Assembly (NCBI RefSeq): GCF_001439735.1
Contig: NZ_JYLN01000001.1
Location: forward strand, 620,001 to 684,000
DNA: 64,000 nucleotides
Direction: 5' to 3'
Source of the DNA: Pseudomonas paralactis
GTDB lineage: Bacteria; Pseudomonadota; Gammaproteobacteria; Pseudomonadales; Pseudomonadaceae
Part shown: positions 26,514 through 35,022 of the stretch, piece by piece
Numbering within the stretch: the first letter of the stretch is position 1
Layout: the number at the start of each line of letters is the position of its first letter
Made by a program: the position numbers and the translations under genes
Notes under the pieces: generated by a model
The model's input: only the letters and a program-made list of their open reading frames with translations
Database searches by the model: none
Told to the model about the DNA's origin: nothing

Positions 26514-27053
26514 TCAGGGATTACGCGCCAGGTTCCCAGGCAGTACCCGCTTGGCACTCAGGTAGGCATTCTGCCAATACGCTTTGGAGAGCGTATCCAG
26601 CTTCACCGTACCGCCGGTTTGCGGCGCGTGTACGAAGCGGCCCTCCCCCACATAGATGCCCGCATGGCTGACCCGCGAACCGCCACCGGTGGCGAAGAAC
26701 AACAGGTCGCCGGTTTGCAGGTTTTGTTCGCTGACGTCCTGGCCACGCATCACGATCAATTCACGGGTGGTGCGCGGCAATGAGATGCCGGCTGCGTCGC
26801 GGAACACAAAGCCGATCAGGCCACTGCAATCAAACCCCGAGTCCGGTGTGTTGCCGCCCCAGCGATAAGGCGTGCCGACCAGGCCCAGCGCACGGAAGAG
26901 CACATCTTCGGCAGCAGGCGAAAAATTCTGGGTGGCGTAGTTGAATACCGGCTTGGGCTTGACCGCTACAGGCGCGGGCGGCGGTGGACGGCTGGCGCAG
27001 GCGCTGAGCAGCGCGGCGCAAACAATGAGCATCAGGCGGGCCGAGGTCGACAT
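26514..27053 (-). CDS. NlpC/P60-family lipoprotein (cell wall peptidase) 1
   Basis: A 179-residue outer-envelope lipoprotein with lipobox LLSAC (Cys19), a short Pro-rich linker (RPPPPAPVAVKPKP) and a C-terminal NlpC/P60 domain. Catalytic Cys76 sits in GFDCSGL, His130 in RVSHAGIYVG. TPYRWGG and TGDLLFF are also conserved. Such enzymes cut stem-peptide bonds or cross-links in peptidoglycan (relatives include MepS). The ATG at 27053 gives a proper lipoprotein signal; the frame is open upstream without it. It lies in tandem with a second, clearly related gene. Confidence 0.92.
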   Translation of the reverse strand: MSTSARLMLIVCAALLSACASRPPPPAPVAVKPKPVFNYATQNFSPAAEDVLFRALGLVGTPYRWGGNTPDSGFDCSGLIGFVFRDAAGISLPRTTRELIVMRGQDVSEQNLQTGDLLFFATGGGSRVSHAGIYVGEGRFVHAPQTGGTVKLDTLSKAYWQNAYLSAKRVLPGNLARNP

Positions 27054-27197
27054 GTGCAGAACAATCCTGGTCTGGATGCGGCTTTCGCTGCCGAACGTTG
27101 AAAACCAGAACGCGCAAGCAAAGCTCGCGCGAACGGATGACAACAATGTCCAGGGATTCTAGCGCTTACACGTCAAACTTCAAGTATCACTTTAACT

Positions 27198-27827
27198 TTA
27201 CTTACTAGCGGTAACCGTAGTCGGGGCCATGGCGAGTGCGCGCTTGGCTTCGATGAAGGTTTTGCTCCAGTAGCTGTCACCCAGGTTATCGACCCGAACG
27301 CCACCGCTACGGCGGCTGCTGGAGTGGATAAACTGGTTATCGCCCAGGTAGATACCGGCGTGGCTGACACGACCGCGACCACTGGTACTAAAGAAAAGCA
27401 GATCGCCCGGCTTAAGGTTGTTGCGTGCGACCAACGGTGCGTCCACGTTGATCATTTCGCGCGTGGAGCGAGGCAGATTCATGCCCGCTTCTTCACGAAA
27501 CAGATAACCGATAAAACCGCTGCAATCAAAACCGGCTTCAGAAGTGCCGCCAAAACGGTAACGGGTACCGATCAGGGACTTGCCGCGCTCAAGAATGCTG
27601 TCGGCCAGAAGGGGCAACTGGTAAGGCTTGCTACCTGAGAAGTCGGCGAGTTCTTTTTCGGTTGCCATCTCTTCTTCATAAACAGAAGCAGACTGTGCAG
27701 CAACGAACTTGGCCTGATTTTGAACCTGTGGTTTGGGCTGTTCTGCCACCTGTTGAGGGTGGGAGGCGCAACCAAACAATAGGGTAACGAGTGCGAGAGG
27801 CACGAGGGGTGCGAAGCGATTTAGCAT
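27198..27827 (-). CDS. NlpC/P60-family lipoprotein (cell wall peptidase) 2
   Basis: A 209-residue paralogue of the downstream gene. Lipobox LLFGC (Cys20), a longer charged and Gln-rich linker (QQVAEQPKPQVQNQAKF), then NlpC/P60 domain with catalytic Cys102 in GFDCSGF and His156 in RVSHAGIYLG. The two proteins share TRYRFGG/TPYRWGG, LPRSTREMI/LPRTTRELI and PGDLLFF/TGDLLFF, so they arose by duplication. ATG at 27827 is preferred to the in-frame GTG at 27833; neither has a strong ribosome site. The 144-base gap between the two leaves room for a second promoter. Confidence 0.92.
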   Translation of the reverse strand: MLNRFAPLVPLALVTLLFGCASHPQQVAEQPKPQVQNQAKFVAAQSASVYEEEMATEKELADFSGSKPYQLPLLADSILERGKSLIGTRYRFGGTSEAGFDCSGFIGYLFREEAGMNLPRSTREMINVDAPLVARNNLKPGDLLFFSTSGRGRVSHAGIYLGDNQFIHSSSRRSGGVRVDNLGDSYWSKTFIEAKRALAMAPTTVTASK

Positions 27828-28036
27828 GGGCACGACCGTGGCTGATGTGTAAAGAAGCCGAGACTATGCCCTCTATCACATCGATTTGCAAATTCAATCG
27901 TGATCTATGTGACTTATTGTTTGGACTATGCCATCTAAGCCGTAATTCCATGAATCGCTGTACTTGCGTGGCCTGCCGGGCTCAAACGCACATTTGCTGA
28001 CGCCTGAAAATTGCCGAATGGTGGCAAATCAACGCT

Positions 28037-28741
28037 TTACCAGCCCAACGTTTCTTTGAGGAAAGGGATCGTCAATTTTCTTTGCGCCTGCAAGGACGCC
28101 TGGTCGAGTTGCTCAAGCAAATCGAACAGCGCGCTCATGCTGCGGGTGCCACGGGTCAGGATAAAGTGCCCCACTTCGTCGGTCAGGTGCAGGCCACGAC
28201 GGGAAGCGCGCAGTTGCAGAGCACGCAGCTTGTCCTCATCGGACAACGGGCGCATCTGGAAGATCAGCGCCAGGGTCAGCCGCGACTTGAGGTCGGCCAG
28301 CTTAACCGGCAGCTCACGCGGCGAGGTGGAAGCGGCGATCAGCAAGCGCCGACCGCTGTCGCGCAGGCGGTTGAACAGGTGAAACAGCGCTTCTTCCCAA
28401 TCCGCCTTGCCGGCCACTGCCTGCAAGTCGTCCAGGCACACCAGTTCGTACTGCTCAAGGTTGTCGAAGATACCGACGCCGCGGTCCATCAACTCGGCCA
28501 ACGGCAGGTATACCGCCGGCTCGCCCATCTGCTCGAAACGCAGGCACGCAGCCTGTAACAGGTGGGTACGCCCCACGCCATGCTTGCCCCACAGATAGAT
28601 CAGGCTTTCAGTCCACCCGGCGTCGGCTTCGCAAAGCCGCTCCACATAGCCGAGTGCAGCGGCATTGGCGCCTGGGTAGTAATTGATAAAGGTAGCGTCA
28701 TCACGCAGACGCACACCTAGGGGCAGCTGAATCGGTTTCAT
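28037..28741 (-). CDS. hda: DnaA regulatory inactivator Hda
   Basis: A 234-residue AAA+ protein homologous to the ATPase domain of DnaA. With the beta clamp it stimulates hydrolysis of DnaA-ATP after initiation. The N-terminus MKPIQLPLGVRLRDDATF contains the clamp-binding QLPLGV-type motif. A modified P-loop GKHGVGRTHLLQA and the Walker B region VCLDDLQAVAG follow; sensor residues lie in SRLTLALIFQMRPL. Length and motifs fit Hda and not full DnaA, since the DNA-binding domain IV is absent. It precedes the NlpC/P60 genes on the same strand with a 209-base gap. Confidence 0.95.
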   Translation of the reverse strand: MKPIQLPLGVRLRDDATFINYYPGANAAALGYVERLCEADAGWTESLIYLWGKHGVGRTHLLQAACLRFEQMGEPAVYLPLAELMDRGVGIFDNLEQYELVCLDDLQAVAGKADWEEALFHLFNRLRDSGRRLLIAASTSPRELPVKLADLKSRLTLALIFQMRPLSDEDKLRALQLRASRRGLHLTDEVGHFILTRGTRSMSALFDLLEQLDQASLQAQRKLTIPFLKETLGW

Positions 28742-28908
28742 GCTGACTGAACGGCTCCCATCGAACCGTTAGTGGCCTCTGTGTAAAGTTTGCAAAGTTT
28801 ATACCCGTGACGCCGGGCGCACAATGCAGCAGACCACAAGCAAAATCAAAGGTTTGCGTTAACCTCGCGGTTTTACGCGGATTGTTTGACGCCCCCTGCC
28901 CCACAAAC

Positions 28909-28936
28909 AACAAACCCGGCCTTGGCCGGGTTTGTG
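28909..28936 (-). terminator. Terminator of the PerM-like gene
   Basis: ACAAACCCGGCC and GGCCGGGTTTGT form a 12-base stem with a TT loop, immediately after the transporter stop. On the minus strand it continues into GTTTGTTGTTTGTG. A well-formed hairpin with a modest T-rich tail. Confidence 0.75.
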
Positions 28937-28945
28937 ACATTGCGA

Positions 28946-30019
28946 TTACAACTCGGGCTCATCAACGCCCGTATACACGTCCGAATCCTTGTACAAGTCA
29001 TGAACGTGACGCACCAGCACCATGATCACCGCCGCTACCGGCAGCGCCAGCAGGATGCCGGTAAACCCGAACAGCTCGCCACCGGCCAGGATCGCAAAGA
29101 TCACCGCCACCGGGTGCAGGCCAATCCGATCGCCCACCAGCAGCGGCGTCAGCACCATGCCTTCCAACGCCTGGCCGACCATGAACACCGCGACGATCCC
29201 CAGCATCGGGTAAAGGTCGCCGCCAAACTGGAACAGACCGGCCACCAGCGCCGCACCGATACCAATCACAAAGCCCATATATGGCACGATGGCTGCCAGG
29301 CCCGCGATCAAGCCGATCAACAGCCCCAGCTCCAGGCCGATGGCCATCAAGCCGGCGGCATAGATCACTCCCAGCGCCAGCATCACCAGTAGTTGGCCGC
29401 GAACAAACGCCCCCAGTACTTCATGGCATTCTGCGGCGAGGGAGACGATGCGCTCTTCGCGGTCACGGGGCAGCAGGCTGCGGATCTTGGCCACCATGAT
29501 GTCCCAGTCACGCAGCAGGTAAAACGCCACCACCGGGATCAGCACCAGGTTGGTCAACCAGCCGATCAGCGCCAGGCTCGACGCGGTTGCCTGGCTGAGC
29601 ACCACCGTGACGATATCGGTGGTCTTGTCCATATGCTCGCTGATAGCTGCCTTGACCTTGTCGAACTTCCAGAAGCCATCCGCCAGCCCGAACTTGGACT
29701 GGGCCCACGGCATTGCCGTGTGCTGCAACCAGTCGAGCATTTGCGGCGCCAGCTCGTAGAGGCGAAACAGTTGCTTGGCCAACATCGGCACCAATATCAA
29801 CACCAGCGCCGTGATGATCAACGTGAACAGCGCAAACACCGTGATCACGCCCCAGGTGCGCGACATGCCGACTTTTTCCAGGCGATCCACCACGGGATCG
29901 AACAGATAGGCGAGCAGCAGCGCCACCAGGAACGGCGTCAGGATCGAATGCAGCAAGAACACAAAACCGCACAGCAGGACTATCCCGCCAAGCCACACCC
30001 AACGACGCGTATCCGCCAT
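28946..30019 (-). CDS. AI-2E/PerM-family membrane transporter
   Basis: A 357-residue protein with about eight hydrophobic segments. The family pattern is visible: an N-terminal pair of helices (WVWLGGIVLLCGFVFLL), FLVALLLAYLFDPVVDRLE, a central amphipathic region, and GLIAGLAAIVPYMGFVIGIGAALVAGLF followed by LEGMVLTPLLVGDRIGLHPVAVIFAILAGGELFG. Relatives include E. coli PerM and the poorly understood TqsA; autoinducer export is not a safe inference. ATG 30019 is chosen because GGAG lies 6 bases upstream. The preceding DUF2066 gene ends about 55 bases away and could be co-transcribed. Confidence 0.9.
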   Translation of the reverse strand: MADTRRWVWLGGIVLLCGFVFLLHSILTPFLVALLLAYLFDPVVDRLEKVGMSRTWGVITVFALFTLIITALVLILVPMLAKQLFRLYELAPQMLDWLQHTAMPWAQSKFGLADGFWKFDKVKAAISEHMDKTTDIVTVVLSQATASSLALIGWLTNLVLIPVVAFYLLRDWDIMVAKIRSLLPRDREERIVSLAAECHEVLGAFVRGQLLVMLALGVIYAAGLMAIGLELGLLIGLIAGLAAIVPYMGFVIGIGAALVAGLFQFGGDLYPMLGIVAVFMVGQALEGMVLTPLLVGDRIGLHPVAVIFAILAGGELFGFTGILLALPVAAVIMVLVRHVHDLYKDSDVYTGVDEPEL

Positions 30020-30074
30020 AAACCACTCCATCTGTTATTTACGCCCTTCTTCTATATAGAAGAAGGAACACTAT

Positions 30075-31115
30075 TTACCAACGAAAACGCAGTTGCGCCT
30101 GGGGCTCCGGTGCAGCAGCCGGTTGCGTGCCATCGACCACGGGTTGCTGGGCCGGGGCTTCGCCTGCAGGGATTTCCTGCAACTTGGCCAGGCTCAATTG
30201 GGTACGCAACTGCTCGGCGCTGCCGTTGACGCGATACACAATACGGTTGCCATCCACTAACTGCGGCTGGCCGCCAAAGGGCTCCAGCAACCGGCCCAGG
30301 GTGGCGTAGCGCTCTAGGTTCATACCTTGCACTTCAAGCAGTTGCTCGCTGCTCACGCCGGGTTTGACCGCAAAGCGCGGTGCCAGCTTTTGGCTGACCG
30401 CCAGCAATACCGCGTCGGCAAGCGCGGCAGTGTCAGCGCCTTGGGCGGTACCCTGCTCGGCCGTATCGCCCAGCCACAGATGCCATTTGGCCTGCCACTG
30501 ACTGCCTTCCTGGCGCGCATGCACAGCCAGCAACGCATCGGCACCGTAGCGCTCGGAGGCTGCACGCAACGGCGTAGCGTCCGCGCTTTCCAGATTCGGC
30601 GCAGTGGCAACCACTTGCTCATCGAGGTCGCCCAGCGGCAGGCGCAATGGCAAACCACGGTGTTGCGCGGCACGGCGCAGTGTCTGGGCAACCGCCTGGC
30701 CATCGCCGACCAGGCTGCTGCCTTCGGTAGAATCGTTCAGCCACCAACCGAGAATCGACGGTCGATTACTGCCCCAGATCGACAAGCCGGCATCATGCAA
30801 GGCCCGGTCGGTGCTCACCGGATCGAAGTCCACTTGCAGGCTCTCGGGCGGGCCGGCGTCGTAGCCGTATTGGGTGATGATTTGTTGCGGGTCCTTGCGG
30901 ATTGCCGCCAGGCCCGGGCCATCGGCGGCCTTGGCGTCGCCGGTGAGGCGGATCACCAATGTCTGCACGGCGCGCTGGGTGGCTTGGTCGCGCTCCTGGG
31001 GGGACTGGCTGCTGACCGGTTCGAGCACTTGATAGAGGCCATTGAGGGTTTCGGCATGACTCGCCAGACTGACCAAGGACAAACAGCCCACAAAGAAGAA
31101 TTTACACAGACGCAT
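30075..31115 (-). CDS. DUF2066 domain-containing exported protein
   Basis: A 346-residue protein with a signal peptide (MRLCKFFFVGCLSLVSLASHAETLNGLYQV). The body matches DUF2066: QATQRAVQTLVIRLTGD, IITQYGYDAGPPESLQVDFDP, and SIWGSNRPSILGWWLND. The C-terminal ~40 residues are Pro/Ala/Gln-rich (PAGEAPAQQPVVDGTQPAAAPEPQAQ). No biochemical role is known for the family. It is commonly found divergent from purM in pseudomonads, as here. Confidence 0.88.
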   Translation of the reverse strand: MRLCKFFFVGCLSLVSLASHAETLNGLYQVLEPVSSQSPQERDQATQRAVQTLVIRLTGDAKAADGPGLAAIRKDPQQIITQYGYDAGPPESLQVDFDPVSTDRALHDAGLSIWGSNRPSILGWWLNDSTEGSSLVGDGQAVAQTLRRAAQHRGLPLRLPLGDLDEQVVATAPNLESADATPLRAASERYGADALLAVHARQEGSQWQAKWHLWLGDTAEQGTAQGADTAALADAVLLAVSQKLAPRFAVKPGVSSEQLLEVQGMNLERYATLGRLLEPFGGQPQLVDGNRIVYRVNGSAEQLRTQLSLAKLQEIPAGEAPAQQPVVDGTQPAAAPEPQAQLRFRW

Positions 31116-31469
31116 GGAAGATTCCCGAACGACAAATTTAGCGGCTGGAACAGACCGCGTGAATCGGTTTAGCCAGGCTGTGACCACAGCACCCGGCAAA
31201 ACATTCACAGGGCCTCGACAAGTTTTTGTACTGTCATAACGATAGCGGGTTCAAGGCTATACCTTAATACGCCGCTTGGCAGAGCGAATCAGCATTTTTA
31301 ACCGGCTTTTTTAATCTATATGGCCCTGCCCGTCGGCCCGAGGATGGCCGCTGCCCTTCAAGCCTGATAAAATCGCGCGCCTTCGCAGACCGTCAACGGC
31401 AGCGGCCTTTTCCAAAAGCGCCCGCCCGCTCGGTCGTTACCCCTGAATCCCCCCCTAAAGGCCTGGATC
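31116..31469. other. Divergent promoter region of DUF2066 gene and purM
   Basis: The 354 bases hold no believable gene. A GATAAAAT sequence near 31367-31374 could be the -10 of purM, and AT-rich stretches at 31290-31320 could serve either side. No known purine riboswitch or operator motif was recognised. Confidence 0.4.
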
Positions 31470-32528
31470 ATGAGCAAGCAACCCTCCCTGAGCTACAAGG
31501 ACGCCGGTGTAGACATCGACGCCGGTGAAGCATTGGTCGAACGCATCAAGAGCGTCGCCAAGCGCACTGCGCGCCCTGAAGTCATGGGTGGCCTGGGCGG
31601 TTTTGGCGCCCTCTGCGAAATCCCGGCCGGCTACAAACAGCCTGTACTGGTATCCGGCACCGACGGCGTGGGCACCAAGCTGCGCCTGGCCCTGAACCTG
31701 AACAAGCACGACAGCATCGGCATCGACCTGGTCGCCATGTGCGTCAACGACTTGGTGGTGTGCGGCGCCGAGCCATTGTTCTTCCTCGACTACTACGCCA
31801 CCGGCAAGCTCAATGTCGAGACCGCAACCCAGGTGGTCACCGGCATCGGCGCCGGCTGCGAACTGTCGGGTTGCTCCCTGGTCGGCGGCGAAACCGCTGA
31901 AATGCCAGGCATGTACGAAGGCGAAGACTACGACCTGGCCGGTTTCTGCGTCGGTGTGGTGGAAAAAGCCGAGATCATCGACGGGTCCAAAGTAGCTGCC
32001 GGTGACGCCCTGCTCGCCCTGCCATCGTCCGGCCCGCACTCCAACGGTTACTCGCTGATCCGCAAGATCATCGAAGTGTCCGGTGCCGACATCGAAAACA
32101 TCCAGCTCGACGGCAAGCCGCTGACCGACCTGCTGATGGCCCCGACTCGCATCTACGTCAAGCCACTGCTCAAGCTGATCAAGGACACCGGCGCCGTCAA
32201 GGCCATGGCCCACATCACCGGCGGCGGCCTGCTGGATAACATCCCGCGCGTTCTGCCAAAAGGCGCCCAGGCGATTGTCGACGTGGCCAGCTGGCAGCGC
32301 CCGGCAGTCTTCGATTGGCTGCAAGAGAAAGGCAACGTCAACGAAACCGAAATGCACCGCGTGCTCAACTGCGGCGTGGGCATGGTCATCTGCGTGGCAC
32401 AAGAGCACGTTGAAACCGCGCTGAACGTATTGCGTGAAGCCGGCGAGCAACCTTGGGTTATCGGCCAGATCGCCACTGCCGCCGAAGGCGCGGCCCAGGT
32501 TGAACTGAAGAACCTTAAGGCGCACTGA
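31470..32528 (+). CDS. purM: Phosphoribosylformylglycinamidine cyclo-ligase
   Basis: Closes the imidazole ring to give aminoimidazole ribotide in de novo purine synthesis. 352 residues: [19 protein letters not shown] at the N-terminus, [69 protein letters not shown] segment, and FAGVV-like [16 protein letters not shown]. This is the canonical AIR synthase order. The purN ATG overlaps its TGA by one base, so both are translated from the same message. Confidence 0.98.
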   Translation: MSKQPSLSYKDAGVDIDAGEALVERIKSVAKRTARPEVMGGLGGFGALCEIPAGYKQPVLVSGTDGVGTKLRLALNLNKHDSIGIDLVAMCVNDLVVCGAEPLFFLDYYATGKLNVETATQVVTGIGAGCELSGCSLVGGETAEMPGMYEGEDYDLAGFCVGVVEKAEIIDGSKVAAGDALLALPSSGPHSNGYSLIRKIIEVSGADIENIQLDGKPLTDLLMAPTRIYVKPLLKLIKDTGAVKAMAHITGGGLLDNIPRVLPKGAQAIVDVASWQRPAVFDWLQEKGNVNETEMHRVLNCGVGMVICVAQEHVETALNVLREAGEQPWVIGQIATAAEGAAQVELKNLKAH

Positions 32529-33178
32529 TGCCTGCAACCTGTGATGTCGTGGTGCTGCTTTCCGGCACCGGCAGTAACTTGCAGGCCCTGATCGATAGCA
32601 CGCGCAGCGGCGACAGCCCGGTGCGCATCGCTGCGGTGATTTCCAACCGCAGCGACGCCTACGGCCTGCAACGCGCCAGGGACGCGGGTATCGATACCCG
32701 CTCGCTGGATCACAAGGCGTTCGAGGGCCGCGAGGCTTTCGACCGCGCCTTGATCGAACTGATCGACGCCTTCAATCCCAAGCTCGTGGTCCTTGCCGGT
32801 TTCATGCGCATCCTCAGTGCTGATTTCGTGCGGCACTACGAAGGGCGCCTGCTCAATATCCACCCTTCCCTGCTGCCCAAGTACAAAGGCATGCACACCC
32901 ATCAGCGCGCTCTCGACGCCGGTGACAGCGAGCATGGCTGCAGCGTGCACTTCGTCACCGAGGAACTCGATGGCGGGCCTCTGGTCGTACAGGCAGTGGT
33001 TCCGGTAGAGTCAGGCGACTCGGCGCAGACCCTTGCGCAACGGGTTCATACCCAGGAACACAGGATTTACCCGCTGGCTGTTCGCTGGTTTGCCGAGGGA
33101 CGGTTGATTCTTGGTGACCAGGGTGCATTATTGGACGGTCAGTTACTCGCGGCCAGCGGCCACTTGATTCGAACCTAG
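32528..33178 (+). CDS. purN: Phosphoribosylglycinamide formyltransferase
   Basis: Transfers formyl from 10-formyltetrahydrofolate to glycinamide ribotide. 216 residues: LLSGTGSNLQALID, VVISNR-type AAVISNRSDAYGL, LAGFMRILS, and the catalytic block HPSLLPKYKGMHTHQRALDAGDSEHGCSVHFV with the family's catalytic Asn (in NIHPSLLP), His and Asp. Start overlaps the purM stop. Eight bases after its end a DUF3108 gene begins, so the message probably continues. Confidence 0.97.
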   Translation: MPATCDVVVLLSGTGSNLQALIDSTRSGDSPVRIAAVISNRSDAYGLQRARDAGIDTRSLDHKAFEGREAFDRALIELIDAFNPKLVVLAGFMRILSADFVRHYEGRLLNIHPSLLPKYKGMHTHQRALDAGDSEHGCSVHFVTEELDGGPLVVQAVVPVESGDSAQTLAQRVHTQEHRIYPLAVRWFAEGRLILGDQGALLDGQLLAASGHLIRT

Positions 33179-33186
33179 GAGATTTT

Positions 33187-33900
33187 ATGCGTCGCGCCCT
33201 GCTCTTCGCTTTTGCGCTGTTCGCTTTGCCTGCCGTACAAGCGGCAGACCTTCATCCCTTCTCCGTCAGCTACACCGCCGACTGGAAGCAACTGCCCATG
33301 AGTGGTTCGGCTGAACGCAGCCTGACCAAAAACGGCGACGGCACCTGGACCTTGAACTTCAAGGCCTCAATGATGATTGCCAGCCTGACCGAAACCAGCG
33401 TGATCCTGTTCGACAAGGACACCCTGCAACCCAAGAGCTACAGCTTCGAGCGCGGCGGCTTGGGCAAGGCGAAGAAGATCAACCTGGACTTCGACCAGGC
33501 GAACAAGAAAATCACCGGTTTTGAAAACAAGGATCCGGTTAACGTCACCCTCGAAAGCGGCATGCTCGACAAGTCCACCTATCAGCTCGCCCTGCAGCGC
33601 GACGTGGCTGCCGGCAAAAAAAGCATGAGCTACCGAGTGGCCGAAGGCACTGATGTCGACACCTATGACTTCCGCGTAATTGGCCCGGAAAAGGTCCAGA
33701 CCAAGGTAGGCTCCATCGACGCGATCAAGGTTGAACGCGTACGTGATCCGTCCCAAAGCAAGCGCATCACGCAGATGTGGTTTGCCAAGGACCAGGGCGG
33801 CATTCTGGTTGCCCTGCGTCAGGTTGAGACCGACGGCAAGGAATACAACATCATGCTGCAGGATGGCACCGTTGACGGTAAGGCCGTCAAAGGCAGCTGA
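33187..33900 (+). CDS. DUF3108 exported protein
   Basis: A 237-residue protein with a signal peptide (MRRALLFAFALFALPAVQAADLHPF). It has the DUF3108 fold pattern: FSVSYTADWKQLPMSGSAERSL at the start, KPKSY-type TLQPKSYSFERGGLGKAKKINLDFD, and KVGSIDAIKVERVRDPSQSKRITQMWFAKDQGGILVALRQVE at the end. The family is thought to be periplasmic and beta-rich; function is unknown. It follows purN by 8 bases with AGGAG before the ATG and is closed by a terminator, so it is the last gene of the purMN operon in this genome. Confidence 0.9.
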   Translation: MRRALLFAFALFALPAVQAADLHPFSVSYTADWKQLPMSGSAERSLTKNGDGTWTLNFKASMMIASLTETSVILFDKDTLQPKSYSFERGGLGKAKKINLDFDQANKKITGFENKDPVNVTLESGMLDKSTYQLALQRDVAAGKKSMSYRVAEGTDVDTYDFRVIGPEKVQTKVGSIDAIKVERVRDPSQSKRITQMWFAKDQGGILVALRQVETDGKEYNIMLQDGTVDGKAVKGS

Positions 33901-33918
33901 TTGCTGATGCACCGGAAA

Positions 33919-33950
33919 AGAGCCTCGCTGAATGCGGGGCTTTTTTTTGC
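33919..33950 (+). terminator. Terminator of the purMN operon
   Basis: AGCCTCGC and GCGGGGCT pair (one G-T) around loop TGAAT, followed by eight T's. Confidence 0.88.
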
Positions 33951-33987
33951 CTGGCATTTTTAGGGCGAGCCACTACCGCTATCGCAG

Positions 33988-34389
33988 CATAGGTATCTAC
34001 ACAACTTTTGGGCTGTAGCAGCAGACGGTAACCACGATGCGAAGCGAGCCGCTCTTGATCTTGCTCTTGATCTCAGGCGCCCCGTTAAACCACGCTGGCC
34101 GAACGCAGGCTTGAATTCGTGGGTAACCCGGCAGGACGCCGGGTTAGCCGCCCCGCGCCATGGATGGCGCGTGGCGGCGGCCCACGGATTCAAGCCTGTG
34201 TTCGGGCACACCGAGCCTAAGCGAGGTGCCGAGTGGTGGGGCAAGAGCGTTTTGCTTACTTTTGCGCTTTTCAAAAGTGAGCCGCCGTCAGGCGGAACCC
34301 TAAGTGGCCGTTACCGCAGGAATGGATATGTACTCGGTATAACAGTGTCGCCTGTCAGGCCGCCTTCGCAGGCAAGCCAGCTCCCACAG
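33988..34389. repeat. Dispersed structured repeat, copy B
   Basis: A left end identical to the terminal repeat of copy C (33988-34009) is followed by AACCACGATGCG. A long hairpin has arms at 34101-34123 and 34181-34203 pairing at 21 of 23 positions. It encloses two smaller hairpins (TAACCCGGC/GCCGGGTTA and CGCGCCAT/ATGGCGCG). Then come ACTTTTG/CAAAAGT (34258-34278), CCGCC/GGCGG (34282-34295), GGATATGTAC, and GGCCGCC running into a REP. The left end abuts CTATCGCAG, which looks like a REP remnant. No matching right terminal repeat was found. Spurious short frames occur on both strands. Confidence 0.88.
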
Positions 34390-34434
34390 GGGAATGCATT
34401 TCAAGGTGGGAGCTGGCTTGCCTGCGATGGCGGT
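34361..34434. repeat. REPIN (GTGGGAGCTGGCTTGCCTGCG type)
   Basis: CGCAGGCAAGCCAGCTCCCAC and, 18 bases later, its inverse GTGGGAGCTGGCTTGCCTGCG form a tight hairpin pair. The left half is joined directly to the structured repeat copy B. Confidence 0.9.
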
Positions 34435-34648
34435 GCCGAGGTCAACCTGGCCGCCCCGAACATGAAACTTTTGTCATAAAGCCTCTGCCATGGCGACGCA
34501 ATGCCTCGGTTTACGCGGCCTCCAGCATTGTTGCGCTTCCTGCAATGAATTATTGCGCGCAAAATCAGTTTACTTAGCAAGCTAACAAATCATATAACAA
34601 AGGCCTGCGACGACTTGCCGCAGACCCACCAGAGATTGGAGCAAGCAG

Positions 34649-34837
34649 ATGACTGTAAAAGTAACTGAACGCGACGATGAACATATGTCCCACGAGGCGG
34701 TAGGCCACGGGATTCACATCTGGGATGTCCATCAGCAAGACGTATTGGTCGGTATGTTCCACAACGAGAGCGATGCCCATAATTATAAAAACGAGCTCGA
34801 AACTCTCGAATTGCAACGCCAGGCGAAAAGCTCCTGA
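34649..34837 (+). CDS. Small conserved hypothetical protein (62 residues)
   Basis: A soluble, His-rich short protein: MTVKVTERDDEHMSHEAVGH, GIHIWDVHQQDVLVGMFHNE, SDAHNYKNELETLELQRQAK. The central IHIWDV...VLVGMF part looks like a small beta structure and the end is helical. The seven histidines could bind metal, but no motif is recognised. GGAG stands 9-12 bases before the ATG and a strong terminator follows, which supports a real single-gene unit. The upstream 210 bases are AT-rich near 34540-34600 and probably hold its promoter. Confidence 0.75.
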   Translation: MTVKVTERDDEHMSHEAVGHGIHIWDVHQQDVLVGMFHNESDAHNYKNELETLELQRQAKSS

Positions 34838-34888
34838 AGCGCTGAAATCAGCTCGACGCCCGGCCCACGCAGCCGGACCGTCTACAAG

Positions 34889-34920
34889 AAACCGCGCTTT
34901 TGGAGCGCGGTTTTTTTTCA
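34889..34920 (+). terminator. Rho-independent terminator
   Basis: AACCGCGC and GCGCGGTT pair around loop TTTTGGA, followed by a T run (34911-34918). It closes the 62-residue gene and insulates the siderophore operon promoter just downstream. Confidence 0.9.
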
Positions 34921-34958
34921 AGAATTCGATATGAATTTATGTAACAAAAGCACACAAA

Positions 34959-34977
34959 AATAATGATTCTCGATACC
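34959..34977 (+). promoter_or_regulatory. Fur box of the siderophore operon
   Basis: AATAATGATTCTCGATACC matches 13 of 19 positions of the Fur consensus, with the left half (AATAATGAT) almost perfect. It lies 45-63 bases before the NIS synthetase start, inside an AT-rich promoter-like segment. Iron-dependent repression is inferred. Confidence 0.75.
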
Positions 34978-35022
34978 ATTCGTGCACCTTTCATTCAGGC
35001 TCACGATTAGGGAATCCATTTG

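Noticed and set aside
27828..28036. CRP/Vfr-like site in the gap between hda and the NlpC/P60 gene
   Set aside because: TATCACATCGATT and GTGATCTATGTGA only partly resemble the consensus and the symmetry is poor; not enough to report.
31455..32537. Minus-strand frame covering purM
   Set aside because: It mirrors purM nearly exactly and has an implausible Val/Gln/Asp/His composition; purM is certain.
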